Assembly (NCBI RefSeq): GCF_954871325.1
Contig: NC_088779.1
Location: 885,121-949,120 of the forward strand
DNA from: Gordionus sp. m RMFG-2023
Taxonomy: Eukaryota; Nematomorpha; Gordioida; Chordodea; Parachordodidae
Direction: 5' to 3'
DNA length: 64,000 bases
The position numbers were made by a program, and so were the translations under genes. A model generated the notes under the pieces. That model ran no database searches. It saw only the letters and a list, made by a program, of their open reading frames with translations, and was not told the DNA's origin. Within the stretch, counting starts at the first letter, position 1; each line of letters begins with the position of its first letter. Below, piece after piece: positions 1-11,139 of this stretch.

Positions 1-435
1 ATTTGATTCTGTTGTCATCTTGGCAGTTTTACAACTGCTAGATTTACCATATAAAGGTGGCAGGCCCACATGCCCAAGAAAACAAAGTTTTCGATTCTCC
101 TGAGATATAGCAGGCTTTGCATAGCTCATGCAGGGCTCTCAATCCTGATAATTGATAAATATACTTTCTAGCTTCATCTTGAGATAATTTGATTCTGTTG
201 TCATCTTGGCAGTTTTACAACTCCTAGATTTACCATATAAAGGTGGCAGGCCCACATGCCCAAGAAAACAAAGTTTTCGATTCTCCTGAGATATAGCAGG
301 CTTTGCATAGCTCATGCAGGGCTCTCAATCCTGATAATTTATAAATATACTTTCTAGCTTCATCTTGAGATAATTTGATTCTGTTGTCATCTTGGCAGTT
401 TTACAACTGCTAGATTTACCATATAAAGGTGGCAG
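1..435. repeat. 186-bp tandem satellite, about 2.3 copies
   Basis: The unit beginning ATTTGATTCTGTTGTCATCT restarts at positions 187 and 373, a period of 186 bases, and the copies are almost identical (single-base differences such as AACTGC/AACTCC). The array ends after the partial third copy at about 435 and very likely continues to the left of the window. No reading frame is conserved across units, so this is satellite DNA rather than a coding repeat. The near identity of copies suggests recent amplification or homogenisation. Confidence 0.95.
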
Positions 436-781
436 AGATAATAAAGTCAAATTTATTTGATTTTATTTAATTAAACAATGTTCACGATAAAAATTTGTAT
501 GCAACATCATATAATATGTTAGAGTTAGGTTTAGGAATAACTTGAATCACTGTCATAAATATCCTGGATAGAAAACATCCTTTCCCATTATTGTTTAATA
601 ATTAGTTATTAATTAAAAACAAAAATGATTTTTTTTTAAACCTAATTTACCATTTTGCTTATAATTTCTTCAATAATTAACATGACTGTTCTGCATAAAA
701 TATCTTCATTAATAATATATAAGAACCTGATGCTACTATATATGAATGTTTTAACAATAAAAGGCTTTTTTTACTGATTAA
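436..781. other. AT-rich spacer, nothing recognised
   Basis: AT-rich DNA between the satellite and an inverted-repeat element. I see no open frame with plausible splice sites, no RNA gene and no repeat structure here. Confidence 0.5.
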
Positions 782-1083
782 GGCTGCATTCAAAGTGAAG
801 ACAGATCCGTTTTTTACATCCGTTCTGTCAAAAGTCAACCTCATTAAAAATGATATATATTGATTTTCATTTTTAAAAAATTATAAGTAATGTTATAACG
901 CTCTATAAAATTTGCAAGATCAAAAAGTAAAATGTTTTGACTTCAAAATTTGCCCAATCCGTTTTTAAGATGGAAGGTATCGGAACGGACACACTTTGAA
1001 CATATATATATCATTTTTAATGAGATTGACCTATGATGGAACAGATGTAAAAAAACGGATCCATCTCCACTTTGAATGCCGCC
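782..1083. mobile_element. MITE with about 80-bp terminal inverted repeats
   Basis: The left end (GGCTGCATTCAAAGTG, then ATCCGTTTTTTACATCCG) returns in inverted form at the right end (CACTTTGAATGCCGCC), and the arms stay alignable for about 80 bases up to the ATATATATCATTTTTAATGAG stretch. The total length is about 302 bp and the interior is non-coding. I could not find a convincing target-site duplication, so the superfamily is left open. Confidence 0.75.
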
Positions 1084-2604
1084 AAAAACCTGCAAGATGC
1101 ATCTTTTATAATTTTTAAAGCCTGACCTGGCCCAACTTCTTAAATTAATTTGTCTGGCATGATCTTAAACAAGATTTACTCCCTAAGATATATTTGTTCT
1201 TCTGAGTGGTTGCATTGGATTTATTTTAAAAATTTAAGCTTGGTCCGATTTTTTTTTTAAGAAAGATTAGGCCCAATCCAGCCCTAACCTAAAATTATTT
1301 TTGAAAAATAGGCCAGACCTCAAGGCCATTCTTGCCGGGCCTTGAAATGCAGGTCATTATTCAAAACTATTAATCAATTGTAATGGTTTTGATAAATGGA
1401 AATGTTATATAGCCCCTCTTATCTATATATTAAAAAAAATTTGAAAAAAAGTATTTAAATACTAATTACCGAGACGATTACTTTTTTGCGTACAATATCT
1501 AATTAATCCTACTCTAAAATATTAACAATTACATTTAATAATATGGTGTCAAAAATTTTTAGCCCATTTATTTTCTCTGAGGTTCCATCAGATATCATTA
1601 ATTTTAGTTTTCTACAGCATTATGAATTATAAATTTCAGCATAATTGCATTTTAAAATTCATTATATCATGGACAAAATTTCAAATAAATCTCATTTAAA
1701 AAAATGGGGAAATTATATTTATATAAATAATTATTTTTTTATAAATTATTATTATATCCCTTTTTCAATGCTAAATTATTAGATAAAAATTAAAATCAAT
1801 AAGAAAAATAAATTTTTTTTTGTTAAATTTTAAAATATATTATTTATTTACTTATATTTTACATCAATAATAAATGTTTAATTAATTTTCTCAAAAAATG
1901 TTGTGAGTAAATGTATAAAAAAAACTTATAAAAAGCACTTTATATGAACGTGTTTTCATTTGATATAAGTCTTTTATTGTTTAAGATTATTTAAAGGTAA
2001 GTAGTTGATTTTTGAGTTATATCAAGTGTATTGATAAAGAAAATTTATTTTAAGCATATTTTCAGAATACACATATACTTTTAAAATCAATTATAATTAC
2101 AATAAAATGTTTTTAAACGAAAAAAAAATGCCTTGTATTACATTAGAGATTTTTAACTTTTCCCCAGTCAGCCCTCATTCGACATTAATAATATTATATC
2201 AAATTTACATTATGGGCTTGCTATTTTTTGAATTATATGCTTATTTAAAATAGTTATAAATCTTCATTTGGCAAGATATGGGCATGGCTTGCCTAAGAAT
2301 TATTTCAGGAAGGGTTCCACATACAAAATTGCTCTGATGCAGAACCTTAATTTGTTATGCACCCAACCAAATTTTACTTTATCAGTATTGATCGATAAAG
2401 TATTGCTTTGCAAAGCGTGAATCAACTTTTTAGTCTATGTCCTAACAAGTTGACTTAAAGTCCACAAAATAAAATAGCTTGTTAGGACCTATGCTTAACT
2501 TGTACATATTCACCAAATTTTAGTAAAATGCTACCTTATTTATCAATTGCAAATCTATGTATTTTATATTTATTTAGAAAAACCTACCATTCCAAGATGA
2601 TTTT
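1084..2604. other. AT-rich intergenic DNA with a degenerate GC-rich repeat
   Basis: Mostly AT-rich, non-coding sequence. At about 1090-1360 there is a patch with GACCTGGCCC and GGCCAGACCT-type motifs, bounded by CCTGCAAGATGC and AAATGCAGGTC. It resembles the degraded ends of a hAT-like element, but I could not fix its borders. No gene is seen before the first exon at 2605. Confidence 0.45.
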
Positions 2605-3850
2605 ATGAAGATGAATTCCAACTATCTTAGCATCACTACCTTCATTCTCTTTCTAGCTATTGTGACATTTAAGGTACATTTTTTTTTACAAATAGATTTA
2701 TAATTGCTTGCATATGTTTGCATCTTTTTACTTAGATGTTTTATTATTTTAATTGTTAAATTTCTATGCTTCATTTATAGTTGTGGAACAGAACAATTTA
2801 AACCAGGGATGAGAACCTGAACCCTAGATATTTCTCTAAACCCGAATCCTTTTTTTAAAATTTAGGGATCATGATTTAAGCCTTAAATTATATATTTAAA
2901 ATAATGTAACATAAAAACACATGTAATTTTTGATTTTCATTTATGAAAGATTTCCTATTTAAAACACTTTTTGATCATTTTTTCGTGGAATCATTTTTGT
3001 TATATTTAAGAGCCAGCCATTTTTCGTCAAAATTTTTAAATTTTACCTAGCAAAAGCTGATTTTAAAAGTTTTTTATATATATAAATGATGGTAATATAA
3101 TATAATATCTATTTTTTGGGATATTGTTGTTTGTGTATTATTAAATTGATAGTGAGACAAAGAGAAGTACAAAAATCACGAATCTATTATAATTACGATG
3201 ATATAATATTTTTATTGCAATACTAAATAAAATAATCTTAAAAAAATGATGATTCTCTGTTAAGTTAATTATTTTAATAAGTCATTATTCTTTTGGTCTC
3301 CGAACCCTCAACCTGAACCGGGTTCAGAGATTTTCACTGAACTCAAACTCATTTTTTTTTGGAAGGAAGGGTTCACAGCCCTGATTTAAACTATTTATAT
3401 ATGCTTTAAAAATTTGAACATTAACATTTAAATTGTTTTTTTTTGTAGATGTATTTTATTCACGTGGTTTGGAGCTGTTACAAGTATCTTTGTGGCAGGA
3501 AAAGTGGTATGAACATCAATTACATCAAAGTAGAACCTGAGGTAAGAAAAATTTTATTGTTCAATTAGGCATTTTATGAACCCAGACCAATTCTCAGATT
3601 CTAACTGAACTCAACACCAACTGGTTTGGGTTTATAATTGTTATTAAATTTCTTTTTTATAAATTTCCGAACTGAAACAGCCTCGAGCTGACAATTATAT
3701 ATATTTGAAAAGATTACTATAGATAGATCAAATATTTTTATTATAAATTTATATATTTTTTAGACATCCTCCTTGCCCGACTATGAAACGGCTGTAAAAA
3801 TGGCCCCTACGGATTTTATCATTCCACCTGTTCCAATTAACACCAACTAA
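2605..3850 (+). CDS. Small membrane protein with LPDY motif (three exons, 82 aa)
   Basis: Exons 2605-2673, 3449-3541 and 3764-3850 join in phase 0 with GT-AG introns and give 82 residues ending in TAA. The start is the ATG of MKMNSNYLS; an ATG just upstream meets a stop almost at once. Residues about 8-32 are hydrophobic (ITTFILFLAIVTF, then MYFIHVVW) and look like one membrane span broken by a Lys. A short Cys/Lys/Arg stretch (CYKYLCGRK) follows, then a tail with LPDYETAV at residues 58-65 and a proline-rich end (IIPPVPI). LPxY next to a single span is typical of WW-domain (Nedd4-type ligase) partners such as Commissureless and PRRG4. A sorting or ubiquitin-ligase adaptor role is inference; overall sequence identity to those families is not evident. 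An AG at 2576 may mark an upstream 5' UTR exon. Intron 1 holds a hAT-derived element. I do not recognise the gene by name. Confidence 0.65.
2804..3383. mobile_element. Non-autonomous hAT element in intron 1 of the LPDY gene
   Basis: The element begins CAGGGATGAGAACCTGAACC and ends GGGTTCACAGCCCTG. It is flanked by a perfect 8-bp direct repeat ATTTAAAC (2796-2803 and 3384-3391), the hAT target-duplication length. The ends carry degenerate GAACC-type motifs like those of the full-length hAT at 7181-10099, so it is probably an internally deleted relative. The 580-bp interior has no transposase. It lies wholly inside the intron. Confidence 0.85.
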
Positions 3851-6735
3851 ATCATCATTCATCCTTTAATTTTTAAAAAAAATTGTTTTGAGATAATCTG
3901 ATAAATGCCCTATTTACTTATTTTTATATTAAGAATTTATTTTCACTATTAATCTTAGTGTTTTACGTTATTCATAAAAATAACATATTAAATATTAATT
4001 ATATCTAATATAATAATTGATGTCAGATTTATAATTAATATATATATATTTGTATTATTGTATATCCTACCTAATAATGTTTTTCATATTATTTTTAAGC
4101 GTTAAAATTAATTTTAGTTATAATAAAAATATAAAATAATACAATAGATTTTATTGTTGCACACAATTAATTATCTTCATTTTACATAGTTTATTTATAT
4201 TAATAAATTTTTTTTATTACACACACCTAACCTATATCTAAATATAATTTATATTTTTCATCATAAAATAATTATTATTTCAGACCTTATAATATCTAAA
4301 AATTACTGATATTTTTATAATTGTTAATTCCCCCCTCCCAAAAAAAAGTTTTAATCATCATAATATATAGCTCTTATCTTTTAATAATAAAAAAACTGTT
4401 CCATTGCATTGGTGCTTTGTGCGCAAATTTTATTCATAGTTTTTTTTGTGTAACTTTAAAGCCTAAAATATTTTATAACAGTTACAAAAAACGAACATGC
4501 GACTGAGTGGATTAGATTGTAGCGTTACTTTTGAGATAACTTGGGATAAGAAATACTTTTGCTAATATAATTTGTTGGATGTTTGGTGTTTAAGCACATT
4601 GTCTCCTCCTATTGGATAACCACATGTCAGAACCTAAAAGAAGGTGTCTATTAAGTGTTAAGTCGGATTTTGAGTTATACATGAGTCAATATTCTTCTAT
4701 GTAATATCAAAATTTTACCTCAATTTCTTATTTTAAATAAACTTGAAATCGACAAATTAAAAAATTTAATTTTATTTATAAAAAAAATTTATCCAAGCAC
4801 AAATATCGATAGTAGTAATAATAACTATTTTTCAAATATAAAAATTAATTTTACAACAATTACATAAAGTATCGTATACATATAATAGATTTTACAATAA
4901 GGTCATTTTTTTAGTGTCAATATTTATATTTACAAAATCAAAAAAATATATCCCTTTTAGTTAAAATGAAATTAATTTCGTATATAATGAATAAATATTA
5001 TAAAAAAATTTGCCTTTTTTAGTTTTTCACTTACCTATTATATATTTTATTGAAATAACAATAAAAACGATTTTAATTAAATCAAGCCTAGGGGCTTATA
5101 AATATATAAATTATTTTATAAATAATATTTGTTTATTGGATACTAAAAGTATTGAAAGAAATGCCAAAATTTCCCGAATTTGTTATAAACAAAAAAAATT
5201 AAGATGCTTAAATTAACTATTATTATGCTAAAAATTTAATTGTACAAATATTTTTTTACTATAACCGATAAATTGATATTTTAAAATAGTTCTCGTTTTA
5301 AATATATGTTAAGGTCAACGTGTTATTTTCTTAAACATTAAATCATTTTTTGAGCGCCTTTTTTTAAAAAATTTAAAATCCCATTTTTACCGGAAATGTA
5401 ATTCCAATATGTTTGGAAAACCTACTACCCTCTAAATTTCAGACAATCTTGCGATGACTTAAACTTAAATTGCAAACCCTCGAGAGCCTCACTGCCCTTC
5501 TTTTACACTTTCTCTGTTTTCCCATATATTTTTTGTATAAATTTATCTCGAAGATTAATGGCAAAATTGTCATAAACATCATGGAATATATTTCCGATAA
5601 AATCAGAAAATTAAAAAAAATGATTTGAAATTGAAAATATAACACATTGAGGCTAATATATATAATAATACAAATAAAAAAAATAAGTTATAAAAAAAAT
5701 TACGACTTGGAGCTGATTAGTTTTTGTTTTAGCGCGTTTTATCGGCCGAAAATTTAGTAATTTTTTTAGACGAAAGGAGGGAGTGTGGAATGATTAATTT
5801 ATGGGCTTTTTAAATTTTGCACAAGAAAAATAGGATGGGCACGAAAGCTGCGACACATATAACCACTGGAAGCACTAAACTCGAATTGTCTTCATCGTAA
5901 GGGTTTCTGTATATTTAGAAGATAAAAAATTTAAGTTTTTAATATATAATTAAGTAAAATGCTCGATAATTTGATGGTAAATGTTCAATTTCATTTTAAA
6001 ACAAGAAAGAGGGAGTTCCAATCAGATCCTTTTCAGACAGCGCACTTGTGAACTTAGTTTTAACATTTTCATAAAGGCAGAACTTGGTTGGACAAAATTT
6101 TCTTTACTTAGACTTTGGCAAAATTTTGTTCATTTTCATTGAAAAAAAACTTCCTTTTGTTTGAGCACTAATTTTTTTTGACTTTCCTTCAAAACTAGCT
6201 TAAATTTTAAAAGTTATAAAAATTATGCGGGCCTGGTCTGTATTTTAATTTTTTTAAAAACTGGGGGCTAAATCGCCATTATAAGCTATAAAAAAATTAA
6301 AAATAATATTTTTAAAAAATCCAGGCTGGGGACTTAAAAATATAAAACCCAATGTTGGGCCATAAATTTTTTTTAGGCTGTGTCCAAAACCTTAAATTAA
6401 AATATATAAAAAAATTTTGAAGAAAAAAATTAACATAAGCTATTTTTAATGTTCTAACTAAATCATTTTATCGTAATTTTACAAAAATTTATTTGTTTGG
6501 GTAATTTTTATGGAAAAAGCTAGTAAGTATCATTAAGATATATTATTTTTTGTACTTTTTTATAAAACTTGGATGTGTCCAAAATATTTGCGAAAATTTA
6601 AATGAGGTTTTTTTTTATTCAAAAAATTGGACACCTTTAAAAAAAATCAGAACGGGCTAATGGCTCAAGTTAATCTTATGATTGTGTCCAAAATATCTAA
6701 AAATTAAATTCACTTTTAAGTATAAAAACATAATC
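3851..6735. other. AT-rich intergenic DNA
   Basis: No gene supported. Short open frames at 4321-4506, 5010-5216 and 5439-5645 are low-complexity chance frames. A segment at about 5340-5460 contains TTTTTACCGGAAATGTA, which recurs at about 63760 and hints at a dispersed repeat. At 6230-6380 there are GGGGGCTAAATCGCC and GTTGGGCC-type motifs resembling degraded transposon ends. Confidence 0.4.
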
Positions 6736-7125
6736 CTAGTTAGAAGAGAAGTTCTTTAATAGCCTATCAATGCATTGGGAATAATTGGAAGAAACCACTT
6801 GTCCGGCACCTCTTGGAATTCTGGAGATCAAACGAGGTTTGGGAAGGCCAAGGAATTGATCAATGAAGGAATTTGTGATATGAATGTCAGGATTAGATTC
6901 GAGAATGTTTGAAGTTGTAATATCATCACAATTTGATGTAGATGGAATAGATAACTGTGTCAAAGGATTTAAAAGGGAACTGTGAGGGATTGCTGGAAGA
7001 AGGGTAGAAGGGACAGAGCCAGAAAGAGGGCATCTTCGTCCATTCACACTATGGGCCCTTAAACGGCCATTTCCAAGTATTGAAATAGAATTTCTGCATT
7101 GAGAACAGATACTTCTATCCAACAT
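6736..7125 (-). pseudogene. LINE open reading frame, N-terminal fragment (inverted)
   Basis: A 129-residue frame beginning with a zinc-finger-like block (CSQC, then GRLRAHS and RRCPLSG). This is the layout seen at the N terminus of many invertebrate non-LTR retrotransposon polyproteins. A region with SFIDQFLGLPKPRL and CIDRLLKNFSS follows, comparable to the segment those elements carry before their reverse transcriptase. It ends abruptly where the direct copy at 10651 continues with DVWSAFLLFG. No reverse transcriptase is present. It lies in inverted orientation to the copy at 10651-11130 and shares about 190 bp with it. Confidence 0.65.
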
Positions 7126-7180
7126 AATATGTGTGTCTACTGTTTGGGTATTACAATTTTATCCTTTTTGGATGCAGGCA

Positions 7181-10099
7181 CAGGGATTCGAACCGAACCC
7201 GAACCCGGAGAAGTGAACCCGGGTTTTTAGAAAAAAACTCTGAACCCGAACCGAACCTGAACCCCATTTATAAAATTTTCAAAACCCCGAACCGAACCCA
7301 AGAATTTTATTTGAACCCGGGTTCAATCGGGTTCAGTGTATTATTTAAAATCATATATTAATATATGTAAATACAAATATTATATTTTCAAATTTCCAAT
7401 TAAATGAAGTCTTAATAAATTTTAAACAACTTAATTCATTTATGCCATTTTTAAATTTATACTCGATTCCTATTGGAGTGTTAAAAAATTTTAAACAATT
7501 GAATTAATTTACGCCATTTATTTTTAAATTTTTATCTTATTATTCTTAAAGATTATTAATTAGAAGAAAATGGTTAACAAATCAAAGTAAAAATTATTAT
7601 ATTGTTAATTTAAAAAAATTCTAAACATCTAACCTAAAAATTGTTAAATGTAGGGCAGTTTTTGTGAACTTATTAAAATGATTTTAAAATTTATATATGC
7701 TAATCATTTATTTTTGGTTCAGTTTAATTTTTACAAGATATTAATGAAGTGCATATTATAAATGAAATTAAATTTATAAATATCTCTTTTTTAATTCTGA
7801 AATCATTGCTATTTAAAAAAATTGTTCTCTTTTTATAGATTTAAGATTAAAGATAAAGTCATATTTGATAAGCATTTTACCTTTAATACAATAGAAAAAA
7901 AATCAATATGTTCATATTGCAAAGTAAAAATGTCTGGTAATCACTTGTCAAATTTAGAAAGACACCTGGAAAGAAATCACAACAATGAATATTTTCATTA
8001 TTTAAATGAAAAAACCAAATATCAGGAATTGTTATTGACAAAAAAACCTAAAATTAATATAGAAACCTTTTTTCCAAAAAAGCATATAAGTATAAATATA
8101 TCATCTAATGATTTGATGAGTTCTATACTAGAACTTGTTACTGTAAATGGCCGGCCTTTATCAATTATTGAAAATTCGGGATTTCAAAGAATTATAAATC
8201 CACTCCTATCTGGGCTCAATTTAGTTATAAACAAAGAAAATTTATCCAGAACTATTAATAAAACAGCCCAATCAATTAGAGACAAAATATCGAGAGAGGT
8301 AGAAGGAAAATTAATAAGTTTAAAAGTTGATGCAGTTCAACGACTAGATAGGTCAATTCTTGGTGTAAATATTCAATTTATATCAAAGTCCATTATAAAT
8401 TTGAGGACTCTTGGAATTGTAAAGCTGAAAGAGAGATGTACAGGAGAATATATTAAAAACTTTACTAAAATTTAAAATTAATATTCAACAAATATACAGA
8501 ATTACTTCTGATAATGGTTGTAATTTTTTAAGAGCTATAAAGCTCCTGCAACCTGAAACTGATTATGATATAAGGAGTGAATCAGCAGATGAGGAAAATA
8601 TGGATGTAAATGTATATAAATATGATATTGATGATATACAAAATACTTTTTTATCAACTATTATATCCTATCCGATTTATAGTGTACGGTGTGCAGCTCA
8701 CACACTTCAGCTGGCACTTCAAGATGCTATAAAATTATCACCTATTGTGGAAACCATTGCAAAGGCTAGGAGCCTAAATGTAAAATTAAGACATCCCACT
8801 TACCAAAAGTTATTAAAAAATATGAAACTCCCTAAGCCTGTGTTAGATTGCCACAGATGGCAGTCAACCCATGATATGTTAGAAAGGCTGATTTTACTAA
8901 AACCCAATATAGAAGATTTTTTTACAGAGCAATCTGGTTATTTATTGACTGAAGATTGGAAAGAGATAATAACGATTGTTGAAATTTTAAAACCGCTAAA
9001 AATCGCAACCAAACAATTCCAATCTGAACAGTTAACACTGACAGATTTTTATGCAGCATGGTTAAGATGCTGCATCGAACTGGAAAAAAATCCAAACCAT
9101 TTTGCTCAATTACTATATTCTTGTCTTAAGAACAGAGAAGAAAGGTTTATAAAGAACGAAATTCTCTTAGCTGCCATATACCTGGACCCAAGATACAAGG
9201 TTAATTAAAAGCTTAGTAAATTAATTATTTTAGATTTATATTAAAATTGTTATTTTATGAAATATTTAAATATAAACAATATAAATCCTTAAATATTACA
9301 GGTATTACTTAGTGATGATGATAAGATTTGTGCGAAAAAACATCTTGTCAATTTATGGAGACGAATTAAAAGCTTAACAACGCCGATTTTATCTGATGAT
9401 ATTAGTTCCGATGAAGTTATTGAACAAGAAGATGATTTAGAGAAATTGATACAACTTAAAGAAAGGCAGGAGAAAATACTTAAAAGAGGGCCAAAGATTG
9501 CTGAGAAAAGTATTGGAACAATAATTACTGGATTTAGCGATTATAAAAGATTAGATAGGAAGGAAAATATTTTGCATTTTTGGGAGTCTGCTAAGCTGGA
9601 ACACCCTGAATTATATATTTTATCTAAAATCTTATTTGCTGTTCCTGCAACCCAAAGTTAATTTTTCATATTTTCACATTAAATACATTTAACATAGGTT
9701 AGCGTTGAAAGATCTTTTTCACATTTGAAATTCATTCTTTCACCACATAGATCGAGGATGAGTGAACAACTCTTGGAAGATATTATGCTAATACGTCTAA
9801 ATAAAATTTTTAAAATTGATACATGACTATATGCTTTGTATTTTTAACTATATTTGCCTATAAATAAAATAAAAAATTTATTTTTTATATCAAATTTATG
9901 TCTAGTTTTTTATTATGATTTAAATATAGAATTTTTTTTATCAACTCAAAAATTCTTGAACCCGAACCGAACCCGAACCAAACCTGGGTTCAAAAATATT
10001 TCCCTGAACCGAACCCGAACCGAACCCACCTTTTTTTTTATACCCCGAACCGAACCCGAACCGAACCCGGGCAAAAATTTTGTCGGGTTCGCATCCCTG
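7181..10099 (+). mobile_element. hAT DNA transposon, 2.9 kb, with 8-bp target duplication
   Basis: The terminal inverted repeats start CAGGGATTCGAACC on the left and CAGGGATGCGAACC (reverse complement of the right end). A perfect 8-bp duplication TGCAGGCA flanks the element at 7173-7180 and 10100-10107. Just inside each end are tandem GAACCGAACCC-type motifs (about 7190-7335 and 9955-10090), as expected for subterminal transposase-binding repeats. The interior encodes a hAT transposase on the plus strand. The element sits between the two LINE fragments, so it inserted after them. Perfect flanks and a nearly open transposase suggest recent activity. Confidence 0.93.
7822..9826 (+). CDS. hAT-family transposase (BED finger, split by introns, one frame offset)
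   Basis: Segments near 7836-8460, 8461-9199, 9302-9656 and 9698-9826 together resemble one hAT transposase. In order they show a BED-type zinc finger (CSYC followed by LERHLERNH); NGRPLSIIENSGF, typical of hAT; the catalytic core with KVDAVQR and ITSDNG; RCAAHTLQLAL; DCHRWQST; LDPRYK; and a C-terminal dimerisation motif VERSFSHLK with SRMSEQLL. One intron (9200-9301) has clear GT-AG borders in phase 0; another is likely near 9657-9697. Near 8455 the frame slips by one base at a run of A, so as written the protein is interrupted once. The first exon is not identified; an acceptor TTTTATAG precedes the finger. It catalyses cut-and-paste transposition of the enclosing element. Confidence 0.85.
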
Positions 10100-10135
10100 T
10101 GCAGGCATTTAAGAATATAATAATTATATACATTC

Positions 10136-10400
10136 AATCTTTCAAATTAGCATATGTTCACCATTTGCCATGAAAGCAGGGATTTATCAATATAATTTTA
10201 TGTATTCAAACTTTCAAATTAGAAGCTTTTGTTCACCATTTGCCATGAAAGCAGGGATTTATCAATATAATTTCATGTATTCAAACTTTCAAATTAGAAG
10301 ATATCATTTATTTAATCTGTCCTGATTTATTACTATTGTACATCACCTGCCTTGAAAGCAGGAATTTATCAGTGTAAATTTTATGTGTTAAACTTTAAAA
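10136..10400. repeat. Tandem repeat of about 73 bp with an inverted core
   Basis: Three to four diverging units start at CTTTCAAATTAG (about 10139, 10211, 10285, 10390). Each contains TTGCCATGAAAGCAGGGATTT or the variant CCTGCCTTGAAAGCAGG, a short hairpin-forming stretch. The repeat lies between the hAT element and the direct LINE fragment. It is non-coding. Confidence 0.75.
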
Positions 10401-10650
10401 ATTAGCAGCATACAATTTTACATTATAGACATAATACTATTGTAATTTGTGATGGAGTTTGATTATTTTAAAATTTAATCAAATCTCTTGTAATTAAATA
10501 ACGCTAATATGTATTCATATATTCCAAAATTTTAATAATTATCATCTGATTTTGAATTTATAGATATACAGAAACATAAACTTAAATGTTTATAAATATA
10601 TTGGAACTATAATCCTGAAATAAATAATTTTCCCATATCGGAATAAAGTT

Positions 10651-11130
10651 GTGATGATATCAACTTCAAACATTCTCGAATCTAATCCTGACATTCAAAT
10701 CACTAATTCCTTCATTGACCAATTCCTTGGCCTTCCCAAATCTCGTTTGATCTCCGGAATTCCAAGAGGTGTCAGACAAGTGGTTTCTTCCAATTATGCC
10801 CAATGCATTGATAGGCTATTAAAGAACTTCTCTTCTAAGGATGTGTGGTCAGCCTTCCTTTTATTTGGTCACAAATCTTTCCAAATTCCTGCAGCGAATG
10901 GTAATTCTTTCACTAGGAATATTAAACTAGCATCTTCTAATGCTAATTATGAACCACATAATATCATAACTCATACCTGCAACAAAAAACAATACGATTT
11001 AAATTTCAAGGTGAAGCTAATCGATAACAAAATTAACAATTCGGACATTAATGGTGTTCACACACTTTCTCTTGCACTTAGGTCAGCTGGTTCCTACCTC
11101 AATGGAGCCTTCTGGCTTATTTTCCGATAG
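10651..11130 (+). pseudogene. LINE open reading frame fragment (direct copy)
   Basis: A frame sharing NILESNPDI, SFIDQFLGLPK and CIDRLLKNFSS with the inverted copy at 6736-7125. It continues further with DVWSAFLLFGHKSFQIPA and a segment ending ALRSAGSY. In invertebrate LINEs this region precedes the reverse transcriptase. No reverse transcriptase motifs were recognised downstream, so this is a partial copy. The frame ends at 11130 and the next 300 bases look like further degraded element. Confidence 0.6.
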
Positions 11131-11139
11131 TAGGCGTAC

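Noticed and set aside
4321-5645. Short frames of 60-70 codons
   Set aside because: AT-rich low-complexity composition, no splice sites or family features.
9946-10137. Minus-strand Arg/Gly/Phe-rich frame over GAACCCGAACC repeats (and the plus-strand frame at 7131-7361)
   Set aside because: Translation of hAT subterminal repeats, not a gene.
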